A stretch of 64,000 nt of DNA from Denticeps clupeoides (lineage: Eukaryota; Chordata; Actinopteri; Clupeiformes; Denticipitidae), in contig NC_041723.1 of NCBI RefSeq assembly GCF_900700375.1, positions 14,348,263 to 14,412,262 of the forward strand, read 5' to 3'. A program made the position numbers and the translations under genes. Of this stretch, positions 12,072 through 29,272 are shown one piece after another. The notes beneath the pieces are model-generated. The model saw only the letters and a list, made by a program, of their open reading frames with translations. It had not been told where the DNA came from and did not search any database. Every line of letters begins with the position of its first letter. Position 1 is the first letter of the stretch.

Positions 12072-15000
12072 ATGGCCAAACCGCAGCAGCCCCCCTATCT
12101 TCACCTGGCGGAGCTGACCGCCTCGCAGTTTCTCGACATTTGGAACCATTTCGACACTGACGGTGAGTGCAGGGATGCAAAGTTTATCCGAAGGATGCTC
12201 GATATTTTCTCTTGAATTTGAACTCGCGGACAATAATTGCTTTGCGGGACATGTGTGAAGATAATGCGATTTTATTAACCAGAGAAACTTCATATCAACT
12301 TTTTTTTATGAATAGACGTGAAAATATGACACCCCCCCCCCCATTCGTTTTCATATAGAATGGTCCTTCGGTCTATTCAAATATTTATCCGTGGTTTTTG
12401 CTCATCACGGTTTTAAATTGAGTTTTGCAAACGGCATGTTGTACATTATATTTTATTCCCGGATGCGTTTACGTGGGACGGCGTCCTGTTCGCCATCCTG
12501 TCCTCTCTGGCATGGAACTCGGAGGTTACGTTCCTCTGCGGTAATTGGGATGGCGAGCTAGGCAGAGATGGGTGTGTCTCCCTCCTCAGTATCCGCCCGT
12601 AGCGGGATGCCAAACGCCCCCCCCCCCCCCCAAAAAAAAAAAAAAAAAAAAAGAGCGGTTGCTCGGAACGCGTGGGGAAAAATCTTATTATAACAACAAT
12701 GACTATAGTATTATCATAAAAAGAAAACCAATTACGAGTAGCCTGAAACCTCGTGGTCATTTGTGATACCCGGAGTCGGGATCGTATCTTTACGCACCGT
12801 CCCGCCTTGCAAAAGTTTGGGGTTTGGGGACGTTTTGGGGGTCTTGGATGACCGGGGGCGGATGTCCCGCGTGTTCGGGGCTGCCTGGATGGGATCGGGA
12901 GGGGGGAAATGAATGTGCATGCGGGGATTTTTAATCCCCCCCCCCGGCGCCTCAGATCCTAATTCGGATTCGGGGAAGGGCGATCGCTAAAATAAGCGCA
13001 CGGAGCGTTTGATGTGCAAATACGATGGGGTGGGGGGGGGGATTATCCCGTGTCCGCCAATCGATTGTGAAAAAAAAAAAAAAAAAAACGACTTCCCGGT
13101 GCACCGCAGTAGAGTGGATTATCCAAGAAATCCTCCCGGAGGTGTTCAGGAAAAAGGAGAATCCCCTTCCCACCCTCCACATATCAATGGGCATCCCGTT
13201 GCCATCACGCACACTGGAAACACACTTGTAAAAGGGGTTATTAATTACGTCTAATTACCCGGCTGTTCTAACTGACTGACTTTATTCCACAATGGAGTCT
13301 CTCAGCTGTTCATACATGCAGGGCGGTGCTGAAAAGGCAACTAAATGCTGCAAATGGGCCAGTTCACTCGAGTGACTATGCACAATTTTTTTTATCCCAG
13401 CATGGTCTGATCAATTGTTGAAAGTTTTTTTGGTTTTATTTTTATCTTGGACATTGCCAATGTAAAACCGGTTCGGAGGTTCAATAACCACCGGCCATGA
13501 GTGCTTCGCACAAGTTCAAGGTTTCAAGGTGCTGAATGTGCAGGGCTCTGAAGCTGCTGCAGCAGCCGCAAGCCTGGAGGCGAAATGGGCGATCATATAC
13601 TCACTGTTCTGGAAAAGGAGAAAGGACAGAATGTGTTGTAGTCTTTTTTTCTTTTCTTTACCAAGCTGATAGATGTTGCCTGAAGGAGTGCACATAGAAT
13701 TATGACTGTATTTTGTTGCATGCAGTTCAGTAAAGTGTGGAGCCTGAGAATATGAGGCGCAGGACCTAAAAAAAAAAATTGCATTCAGATATTAAATAAT
13801 TAAATGCAGGTGCTCTGAGGTTTAGAGTTATTTGGATATTTATACTGCGTTCCAAGAACCACAAATGGACCTTGCTGTTTTTTTTTTCTGTTGTTGTCAG
13901 TCCATATGGGGCTTTTAATGCATGTCCAACAGACATGTTAATATAATACCACATTCATCATGATTAAAAAAAAAAAAAAAACGATTATGGGATTGGTTCG
14001 TATGCAGCTCGTCATATTTTCCATAATCCTGTGTAAAGGTCCTGGCGGTAATAATGAATGACTATTCCGGCGCTCCGCAAATACCAGGCCGGAATTTTCC
14101 CTTTGAGAGATACATGTTGTTTCATAAATGTCAATTGGATCCACAGGCAAATGAGTTGACCAACATGTAGATTTGCAGTGGGAAGGACATTTGAGATGCA
14201 TTGCTACTGGGATCGGCTCAGTAAATGGGCCGGCATTTAAGCCACCGTTTTAGGACAACGTTGGATGTGATGGATAAAGTAGATGCACACAAGATGGAGG
14301 CTTGGCCTGGGAATGAACCCGCGGACGGACGTAGCTCCAGGAATTGAAATTCCTGTCCCAATTCACACTGCTGCGCGAGAGATATTCAGATTTTAGAGGC
14401 ACACCCAACTGGAAAAAAAAAAAAAAAAGGCGGCCCTGCGCTGTCCTTTAGGGAGAACAGAGTGTTTAATTAAATAGTTACCCGTGTTTGGGTGACAGCC
14501 AGCCTGTCAAGTCGCTCAGCTTAGCTAGCAAGGCAGCCGTCCAGCAGGCCGGCTATTCCGGCTGCCAGTCAAAGGCACAAATCTCTCAGGCTGGGAATTA
14601 GACGCCAAAAAAAAAACAAAAAAAAAAGGAGCCTTACCACGAAAGCCGGCCAGATGCGGCCGCGCTTCTGCTTAATGCGATTGCCCTTGGCTTGTAGCGC
14701 TTTGCTGACCGTGCTCAACTGTGTTTCAGGCAACGGCTACATTGAGGGCAAAGAGCTTGAGAACTTCTTCAGAGAGCTGGAGGTTGCTCGGAGAGGAGCT
14801 GGGGTGGTGAGTAGCCCCGATAACCTATAATCCATTCACACCCATCTGCCACGTTGCGACCAGAAAGACTTTAACATCAAAGCAGTTGCTTTCATTCCAT
14901 TGGTCTGTGTGTGTAATTCTAATGAACACGAATGCTTGGCGTTCATCTGAGAAAGACGGACACCCATCACCTTGAAGCCGCAGTCACAAGTTGGCATCTA

Positions 15001-18000
15001 ATATAATAAAAAGTATTCCCCCACAGCGCCAGATCTTGCAGCGATGTTCTTGATTTGTACGATATTCCCCCGCCTAATCCGGTTTGTGCCTTGGAATTCC
15101 CATAACACAGCGGGAGACTTTAAGTCAAGGGGACAAAATCGGTTCTCGCTGAAGTTTCGGTCGACGACGAGACAAATTGTTCTGTGTGCGGTCTTGCTGT
15201 GTTTTTCCTTCAGGACCCGACCAATGCCGCTTTCAAAGAGAAAATGAAGGAGTTCATGCAGAAATTTGACAAGAACAAAGATGGGAGGATTGAGATGTCA
15301 GAGGTGAGACGTTCTCCCATTAAGGTTGCGTTACGTGACTTTGCACAGCGTGTTTTTCTAATGTTGCGGCCGATACACCGAGACGCAAATTCAGCATGGC
15401 ATAGTTCTCCAGCTCACTTTCTTTGGAGAGTTGTGGCAAAATAACGTGTAATTCTTATTCACCTTTAAATACTACAAGTTATATGAACGTTCTTAGAACT
15501 GTTTTACGTCCTTTGAAGAAGCATGGTTACAGTAGTTTTCATGACCATTTTTTATTTTTTCCAAAATATTCCAGCTTTTTGTACTGGTATTAGCTTAATT
15601 AATACATTCAGAATCACGCCATTGTGCGCATTTTCTGAAATACATCCTAACTAATGGTAAGATTCCTCCTTGTCCTGTTCCTCAGCTGGCTCAGATATTG
15701 CCCACAGAAGAGAACTTCCTGCTCTGCTTCAGGCAGTTTGTTGGCTCCAGCGCAGAGTTCATGGCGGTGAGTGTCTCTATGGAGATTATAGTGTCCCATA
15801 AAACAGTCTATAAAGCAAAAGTGCCAATAAAAGTGCAAAATGGGAGAGTGCAAAAACTGTACACATGGTGTGCCAATACACACACACTTAATCAAAGCAC
15901 AACAAACACAAAGTGGCACTGAACGTCCTCTGAACTGCGATGAGCTGCAGTCCGTAAATCACATCCTGCTTATTGCAGCCGAGAAAACATCCTGGTGTTG
16001 GTATAACTGTCATTTTAATAGAGTAAAAAAGGCACCTTCCATTTTTCGGGGGCGGAGACACCGCTTATGTGGCGCTGATGTCTTCATCTTATTAATCTCC
16101 GTTCGGCTCTAAAGGGTTTGATGATCGGTAATAACGGGGGAGGAACTCGCTCATCCCGCATTGTGTTAGGCGGAGGAGAGAATGGAAATGGAAGGAAGGG
16201 GGAGCTTTTTAATCATCCACTGTGGCTGGTGAGATGTTTAAAAGGATAGAATGAGGAAGTACAAACTTCTATTTTCAGCGTCATGTATTATAGATGTGCT
16301 GCCGTAATTCTCCACAGACCTGGGGAGGGAGGGCATCTATCTTTGATAAGAGCTCTTGCTGGAATCAGGGACAGCTGCGAGATTAAAACTTTAATTATAT
16401 TGCATTTTTCGTTCCTTGTCCTTGCAGAATGTGTAGCTGAGCAGTACTGAACATATTCGAAATACAATACTTATATTTTCACTTCTTTTTTGAGATTCTC
16501 TTACTGGAAAATAAGACTGTAGCATTTTATTGCATTTTGTGATGCAAGACACCTTGGGTGTGTATGGCCTAACTTTTATTTTACATGTAGGCCTGGCGAC
16601 GATATGATACAGACCGCAGTGGCTACATTGAAGCTAATGAGCTGAAGGTGAGTCCACTTTGAAAAAGCTTTCCTCTAATATTATTTCTCATTTTCTGTAT
16701 ATTGGCGTTCTACATCATTCCATCGATAGGTAAACAGTGTACAAACACATTTACAGGAATTATAAGTAAATCTTTTATTTTAGGAATAAACAAGCAGGAA
16801 TAAACTGTGTAAATGTGGAGTAATGAGCTGGGTCGTAGTACCCAATAAATCAGTGAAGGCTTTGTGCTGATGCAGAGACAGATGGAAAGTATGCAAATCA
16901 GCCTGGTTTTAAATGTAGTTTCACTCCAGATGCATGACTTTCACAATGTCTCAAATTTCACACGGGTTACCTTACGTTTGGTATGGATTTTATGGACCCC
17001 TTTATGAAATTATAAAGCCTTACTTTTCCTTTGGAAATGAAAAAGTGATATATTTGCTGCTCTGTGATTCTACTCAAGCACTGTGCTTGTGAAGTACATG
17101 ACAATTATTGTATAGTTGTGAGCCTCTGTGGCCTGTGTGAACTCTGACCTTTAGTTATCACGTGACCTCGCAAAAGAGAATACCCAACACATCTGCAGGC
17201 ATGCAGTTAATACAAAGAAACTCTGTAGAGGCTGGAGATTGACCAGGTCCCTCTGAGGAGTTGTGGCAGAACCAAGATAAAACTTGCAGGGCCCAGCCAC
17301 GTCTGATAAGTGCAGACGAAAATTATGGCTAGGCTTGGGGTGCCCTTGAAAGTGTCCAACTGTTGCAGATGGGTGAACAATACCTGACTGTGGACAGTCT
17401 GAAGTAGCTTGTGACCACTGCCAAGTCAAAAGATAATGGCTGGGTGGCTTGTATGTATCTATAATACATGATCTATAATCACCAGAAAACAATTTATGAT
17501 GACAGCTGGACAATTATATTCACAGAGCACATACATTTAAACATCTTTTTGTGGGGGGGGTCTGACTTTGTATTTGCATGATCTCAGATATATAAGATAT
17601 TTGTTGAATGCATGTATAATGAGTGCTATATATATGCATGTTGTAGCACCATTATACAATCGTAGTTATTGGAATGTATTTTGAACTGATCATTGTCATA
17701 CACCATCGTGGATCAAGGCACACACACACACAGATGAGACACTGCATGCCCTTCTACTCATTTTGTTGACTTACATGGTTCCTGGGAGGAAAGATAAATC
17801 TTAAGACAAGTGTCCAAATAATTTTTAATTAGCCTTCCATGCTGAGCACAGAAGATTGGGCTACACACACTTATGCACCTTGAGACAGGAAGAAAGGTTA
17901 AGTGCACACATATTCATTTGCCACTACTGTACTGTTGACATATGGTCCGAGTGTATCAATAGAAATGTATAAGAATGAAGCCCCAAATCGGTACGCAATG

Positions 18001-21000
18001 TTCTGTGAACTGGCTGGCTTTTCTCTTACTGCGCATGGCAATAAACGTCTGCCCACCATAATTTACAGTTGTGTACGTTTTCTTGAATGAATTTTCAGCA
18101 ATCAATGCCGAATCTGGAAAAATCTCAGCACGTGCACAAATGAACATGAGTGGGGTTCTTCAAACAAGCTTCTTTCAATGAGAACCTGCATGTTTTACCT
18201 CGATAGGGTTTCCTGTCGGATCTGCTGAAAAAGGCTAACAGACACTACGATGACAAGAAGCTGAATGAGTACACACAGACAACAGTAAGTGCCTCCAATG
18301 TGCATTTAAGCTCCAAGCAAACTTCCAACTTACTTCACAAGCGCCTCACAACTGCTCATTACTGCATTACTGTTGAAGTTCTGTTTATGAAGCAATGGGT
18401 TGAAAACCCACTGTCACCACATAAAATAATTATTTACCACGCTCAAACTTTTTATTGCTATTTCTCTATGGCATCTCTGCGATGGTAAACTGCTCACAGA
18501 TTGCCATAGTCCTTAAGTGGCACATCATTTTAAAAAGGCTGTTAGTCTGGGGAGCCGTAACACTCCATGCTGTTAGCTCCATTGTGGTTCACTGGGCACA
18601 GCACACAATGACCTACGGCTTGTGAGTCCAGAACTCAGATGTTTAGGCATCTGCTGGCTTGGAATAATTCTCATGCTACAGATCTGGCTGTTTAATTGGG
18701 ATTTTGGACTTTTTTGGATAAAATATTATTAGAAAAATGCATGATGTTGCAAAAATTACTGTATATCCAACAAATAATGTTTTTATCTTTAAGAATTTTA
18801 ACAAATAGATTGCATGATGTCGCAGGGAACTTCAGCAAGAAAGTCAAAATGAGGCCTTCAGCATGTCCATATAACATCACAAAACACAGGGATAACATAC
18901 CTGTGGGTGTCGACAAAATAAATAGTTGGACCCAGGGACACACAGTTCCAAACCTTTTATTTTTAAACTGGACAGATAAACACTGAGGGCTTTACTTTGG
19001 GACACGGGGTTTGGAAACCGGAAAAGGAAAGGTACTACATACTCGCGGAACACAAGCACTACACACTCCACCTGGAGAAGAAAAGACCAATAACCATTTT
19101 ACATTTACAGCATTTACCAGACGCCCTTACACAGAGCGACTTACAGTCAGTAGTTACAGGGACAGTCCTCCCCTGGAGCAACTTAGGGTTAAGTGTCCTG
19201 CTCAGGGACACAATGGTAGTAAGTGGGATTTGAACCAGGGTCATCTGGTTCATAGGCGAGTGTGTTACCCACTAGGCTACTACCACCCTAACATCCCTAA
19301 CAGAGGGTGTCCACACTCTGTCTCTGTCTCGACTTCAGAATTTTCACAAAAACCCTGACACAAGAGAAATAGAACGCAAGACGTTTCTCTCCTCGCTATT
19401 TGCTATGACAAGAACTGGTTCAATCTCAGAACCCAGAACACTGGTCCAGGAATGCATTTAACACGGCTCACCCAGAAGCAGGGAATTCCGGGGGATTCCT
19501 TTCAGGTGTGCTGGTGTGCTCCGTGTTCGTTTACTGGTGAAGCCACTTATTTAGGTCTTTAAATAGCACTTTTAATTGCTACACAATCCGGTCAAGTGTT
19601 TCCTTTCACACCCTTTCTCAACCTCTGACATTATCACTGACATGTTAGCACTGTCAATTACATATTAAAATTTCATGATTTCATATCCCAGCTTTGACAT
19701 ATTGTTGCCAGAGTGTTACATATATAACATAATTCCATTCAGCACCATTCATTGTTTTCACTGTACTCTTGTTTTTGCAAGATTCGAATATTTTTATCTA
19801 CTCTTCTTTAATTCCCCTTTCCTAGCTCAAGATATTTGACCTGAATGGTGACGGTAAACTGGGTTTGTCTGAAATGGCAAGGTGTGTGATCCTATATGTG
19901 TGAAAACACTCAGAAAAACTTCCTTACACAACATAGTTACCAATAACATATGTTCTCTTGTTACTTTAAGGCTTCTCCCAGTTCAAGAAAACTTTTTGCT
20001 GAAGTTCCAGGTGAGTTGGCAAGAGATTCAGAGATCATAACGAGAAGCAATAAGAATTAAATAATAACAATAATAATATGTTTCATTTTTTGCAGGGGAT
20101 CAAACTGACCTCAGAACAGTTTAATGCCATCTTCACATTCTATGATAAGGTATGTAAACTGAGAGATGTAGAGAGTGAATTTGACAGAATTCGTTTTTAA
20201 GCAGGTTCACAAATATGGTCTCAAGGCACGTCCTGGGATGAAACAACTTATTTAGTTCCCTTGTGCGAGTGTTGCACCCATGCAAAGCAGGGGCATTGGC
20301 ATTCGCCTGGGCAGGAAAATGAGGGAGAGTGGCGCACCTGCTCCTTTGCCTTTAGAAAAGACAAGTCTATCATTTGAGTAACAATAGTTCACGACAAAAA
20401 AATAAAAGAGAACAAAGACAAAATGCAAATATGGAGGCTGGATGTTAAACCCACAGTGGTCTCCTGTGGATGTGCTGTTAATTCGTTTTTAATGCTCTTT
20501 GCCTACTGCAAGTTTTGACCTCCCTTGCATTTGCATTGCTGCTTCGTCTCCACGGCACACGTGAGCTAAATCTCAGTGCTGTGAACATGTATGCGCATGC
20601 TGCAAATGTGCTAAATAACAACCCTATAGTTAAAATGAAAAAGGAAAAAAGCCGGGCAGAGACCACCATCCCCCCCTTCGCGTGCAGTCATGTGCCCGGA
20701 CCGGAGGCCTGCTGCGCCGATTGGGGCAGACGCTCAATTATAAATGAAACGCGGACCGTGTGCACACGATGTGTGTCAAACGCCAACATTTACTTGCGTA
20801 ATTATTTCAGAGTTCATTCCAAATCGAGCCCCCAGCACCCCCACCCCCACCATCCCAACCCCGCAGCTGAATCACTAGCAGCTGCTGTCACCAGTTTGGC
20901 ATCATGGGTTATTATAAAAAAAATAATAATTAAAAAGTAGAAATACGAAGAAATGGCTAGATCAAGATGCACGTCAGGTCAGCTGAACACTAAAGAGGCT

Positions 21001-21561
21001 TGGAGTAGCAGAATTAAAGCATGCAGGGCTTTGAAATGCACTAAATATTTGACAGCACGCAAGCGACTGGTAGGGGCTGCTCCGCCGCAGCCCTGCTGCC
21101 CTGCACCGGCGCTTTATATAACCTCAGCAGCACAGCCTCTCATCAACAACATGCAAATTTCTCTCCTTTGAATGACTGTGTGTATTTTTTGAAGGACGGC
21201 AATGGCTACATTGATGAGCAGGAGCTTGATGCTCTCCTGAGAGACCTCTACGAGAAGAACAAAAAGGTAGGCCAATGGGAAGAGTCTTTCCCTGCTGCTG
21301 TTAAATTAATAAACGTCCCATCAGGAGAAAAGGGGGCAGAGGCCTTGAGACTTTAATATAGAATGTCTGACACCAAACTTCATTAGCTGCAGTCTGGGTA
21401 TTAATGACACATCTTTAATAATGCATTTTGCTCAATGGCCTCAGGATGTGGACACCAAGAACCTGGACGGCTACAAGAAGAGTATAATGGCGCTGTCGGA
21501 CGGGGGCAAGCTGTACCGCACGGAGCTGGAGATTGTGCTCTGCCGGGATCCCATGATGTGA
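12072..21561 (+). CDS. calb2: Calretinin (calbindin 2), eleven coding exons
   Basis: Calretinin is a cytosolic calcium buffer and sensor of neurons with six EF-hands. Coding exons are 12072-12162, 14730-14806, 15214-15303, 15686-15766, 16591-16647, 18207-18284, 19826-19881, 19971-20010, 20096-20149, 21195-21266 and 21445-21561. They sum to 270 residues against 271 in human. Five canonical loops can be read: [48 protein letters not shown] and [12 protein letters not shown]; the sixth hand is degenerate, as in the family. The amino end is near identical to human ([14 protein letters not shown]), as is the linker [17 protein letters not shown]. Fish have calb2a and calb2b, which I cannot separate here. 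The 3' UTR starts at 21562 and includes a 20-base C run. AATAAA is at 22087-22092. Confidence 0.97.
12617..12652. repeat. C15-A21 homopolymer junction in calb2 intron 1
   Basis: Fifteen C are followed directly by twenty-one A at 12617-12631 and 12632-12652. Further runs nearby are G-rich at about 13026-13040 and an A run from 13070. These could be slippage-prone or assembly-limited sites. Confidence 0.85.
19097..19290 (-). repeat. tRNA-derived SINE copy, family A, in calb2 intron 6
   Basis: A near full-length copy with the reversed tail 'ACATTTACAGCATTTACCAG', a middle block like the one at 7045, the reversed B box 'GGGATTTGAACC' and the reversed head ending 'GGCTACTACCACCC'. It lies antisense to calb2. 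Confidence 0.8.
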
Positions 21562-21737
21562 GCCGGACGCCCGCGACCCCTCGACTTCCGACCATCTCTC
21601 ACCTACTTCCAGTTGCCTGACTACTGTTTACCATGTGCATGTGCCGGGCACTTCTCCCTCATGAGTTCTGAATGAATGTGCACTGAGAAGCACAAAGTAA
21701 AGTCCCGATCTTCCCTCACCGCCCCGTCTCCATCTAA

Positions 21738-21757
21738 CCCCCCCCCCCCCCCCCCCC
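21738..21757. repeat. C20 run in the calb2 3' UTR
   Basis: Twenty consecutive C residues lie about 180 bases after the calb2 stop codon, within the likely 3' UTR. On the minus strand this is a G run that could form a quadruplex; the fully homopolymeric form is also prone to sequencing error. Confidence 0.85.
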
Positions 21758-22086
21758 AGCAGGCTGACCCAGCTCCGACCGCGCCCCGGCTCTGTTTTTG
21801 ACCTCCTATACATTTAAAACAACAACAACAACAAAAAAAGACGAATGAGTCTAATTGAGGAACCTCAGCAGATTTAACAGTGTGAAAATAGGAGATAAGA
21901 TTATGAAATTAAATATTTATTTATGATGCCTCTTTTTGGATTTTTCCCTGTCTGTTTGCTGCCCTGGTTTATTTTTTTTGTCATCTCTAGACTTTAACCC
22001 TGACTCTGTTCATAATCTACCTATTTATGTTTTGTTGTTTGCTGTTTTTTTGGCTGATACTGTTATAGGATGTTACTGAGAGCATT

Positions 22087-22092
22087 AATAAA
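22087..22092 (+). terminator. Probable calb2 polyadenylation signal
   Basis: AATAAA lies about 525 bases after the stop codon, following an AT-rich 3' UTR. It is the first convincing hexamer after the coding end. Confidence 0.55.
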
Positions 22093-22099
22093 AGTTAAA

Positions 22100-24376
22100 G
22101 TATGTGATGAACCGAATCATTAAATTGATCTATTTATTTTGACAAAAAAAAAAAAACATATTTAAACCCTCTACCCATCATTTCTGCTCTCTGCTACACA
22201 CAGCTCTAGGATCAGAATCAGGAAGCCACCAACCCAGTCCCTGTGCGCATTTCATACTTCTAATAAAATCTTTCCTAATTGTGTGCAGATGCTTTTAGAT
22301 AAAACTGAATAATGAATGAGCCAGAGTTACCTCTCACAAGTGACAGCATCCATCCGCAACCCTGCAGGACTGCAAGACACACCCAGTACATGGAACACCC
22401 ACAACACGGAATGGGCAGGACTTGTAGAAATTTCTATCAATTAATCATCAGACCATTAATGTTTCATTCTAAACTCTCTTTTATAAACTCTCTGTTATTT
22501 CCTTAAAAGAGGGCATATTTTTTGATGAAAATGTTGTTCATGGAAGAGAGTTTATAAAAGGTATGTTTGTGTTTAGGAAAAATTTTACAGATTAACTGGA
22601 TTATACAGAACACAGAATAAAGATTTACACTACATTTTTATAATGTGTAGGACAGCATATAGTGTGCCAATGAACTCAGTACATAACATTTTACTACATA
22701 ACTACAGGAATTGTGTTAAAAAAAGGCTGATTCACAAAAAGGCTACATTCACAATGATTCACTGCAGCATGCAAACATGGAGTAAAACCAGTTCCTTGTG
22801 TAAAGAACTGTTAATCATTTATTCATGAATTAAGTAGTAGAATAGTAAAAGGATTTCTAGTAAGAGCATTAAGCACAGCTCACCGACATGTTCTCATACG
22901 GTTAAAATAATATTGGTTGTACTGGTACCTTCACATTTGACCAATATATCCAATTTGAGTTCTACAATTTGAAAGAATCTTGCAAAAAAAAAAGCCTCTG
23001 AACTCATTAAAATAGACCTCAAAGCAGTTGGAAAAAACAGGGTCTGCATTTTGCAGGCAGCAAAAACAAGCTGGTAAACAAACACAACGTGTGCAATTAA
23101 AAATAAAATCATAGCCTGAATACTGAAGCTTAGTCTCAGCCCCGCCAAAATTACTGTGCCAGATATGGTCAATTAAAAAAATTACAGGCAGTACTATGGC
23201 AATGAGTAACACCACACAATTTTGTAATGTAATGCACCAGATCAGGATTGGTAAGTGACAATGAAGGAAAAAAAATTTAAAGGCGGGGGTTGGGGTAGGA
23301 AGAAGATGGGCAAGGGAATCTCACTTCAAAATCCCAGGCTCACATCTCTTCTTTTCTGCTTTACTCAGTGGAATGCACTTATGTCTTCCTGCATGCATTT
23401 TTAATCTGTAATGTCATCGCCCAGTCACAAAAACGTCCTCCACACAACTCCCCCATGAACTGAACATCCGTCTGCTCTTCTGCATTATAAGATGAAAAAA
23501 AAAATTATTCTCCTATGGCAACGTCGCCATTAGTTCATATATTATTTCAAGCTCAGGTCTCATATACAGTGTGATCAGATGGACCGCGGTAATGCTGTAC
23601 TATGTCCAGTCACAATGTTCAACGGGTGAACTCCACACAGCCCTTCATGCCAGAGCAATGCTGACACCTGGTGGCACAGTGGTGTAAATGCATTTTGGGT
23701 GACCGAGCGAGCAAATGAATGGGCTCTGTAAATCATCCCTGCTAAATCTATTACAAACCTTTATACCGTGGGTCTTCATAAATCACGCGTTGAATTTAAA
23801 AGCTTTTTCGTCTCCTATGTTACGTCGCAGCAAAAATACATTCGGAGGCACAATTTCACGTGTGAATCAAGAACCTAAACGTGGCTGCGTGCAAAGTTGC
23901 CATGTCTTGCTTGAGCTGGTAGTTGAGCTTAAGGTTATTATATTTGGTTTTCGGAGAATGTTGAATAACAACCTCTGACTACACTACAGAAGTGAAGAAA
24001 TATTTCAGCATATACTATGGGAAAGATCTTAATGATTCATTTTATTTTTTTTTTTCATACATATTTTTGTGCGATGTGTCCATGTAAAGCTTATGATTAA
24101 ACAAGTGAGTCGGGAAAACAAATGTATTTTAGATAACAGAGTCCTGGACATTAGCTTAGAAAGAAAGCGAAATACTCCAACAACGTTAATGTAACTTGCC
24201 ATTTCCCCGCAGCCTGCGTGTTTCTGGCAAGAGCTGGCAACCGCGGGGGCGCTGCACTTCCTGCCGCGCTGGACGCTGTGCCCTTGGCGGCGCTGTGCTG
24301 CCCGTGTGACAGCAGCTGCCATTGCTCCTGGTGGTATCGCCGCGTCTCCTCACGACTGTGACCTAAAACGGCAAGG
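22100..24376. other. Intergenic stretch between calb2 and got2
   Basis: AT-rich DNA without supported exons up to about 24180. From there to 24376 the sequence is GC-richer and is probably the got2 promoter and 5' UTR. No TATA box is obvious. I see no mobile element with clear ends. Confidence 0.5.
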
Positions 24377-29272
<4,896 letters not shown>

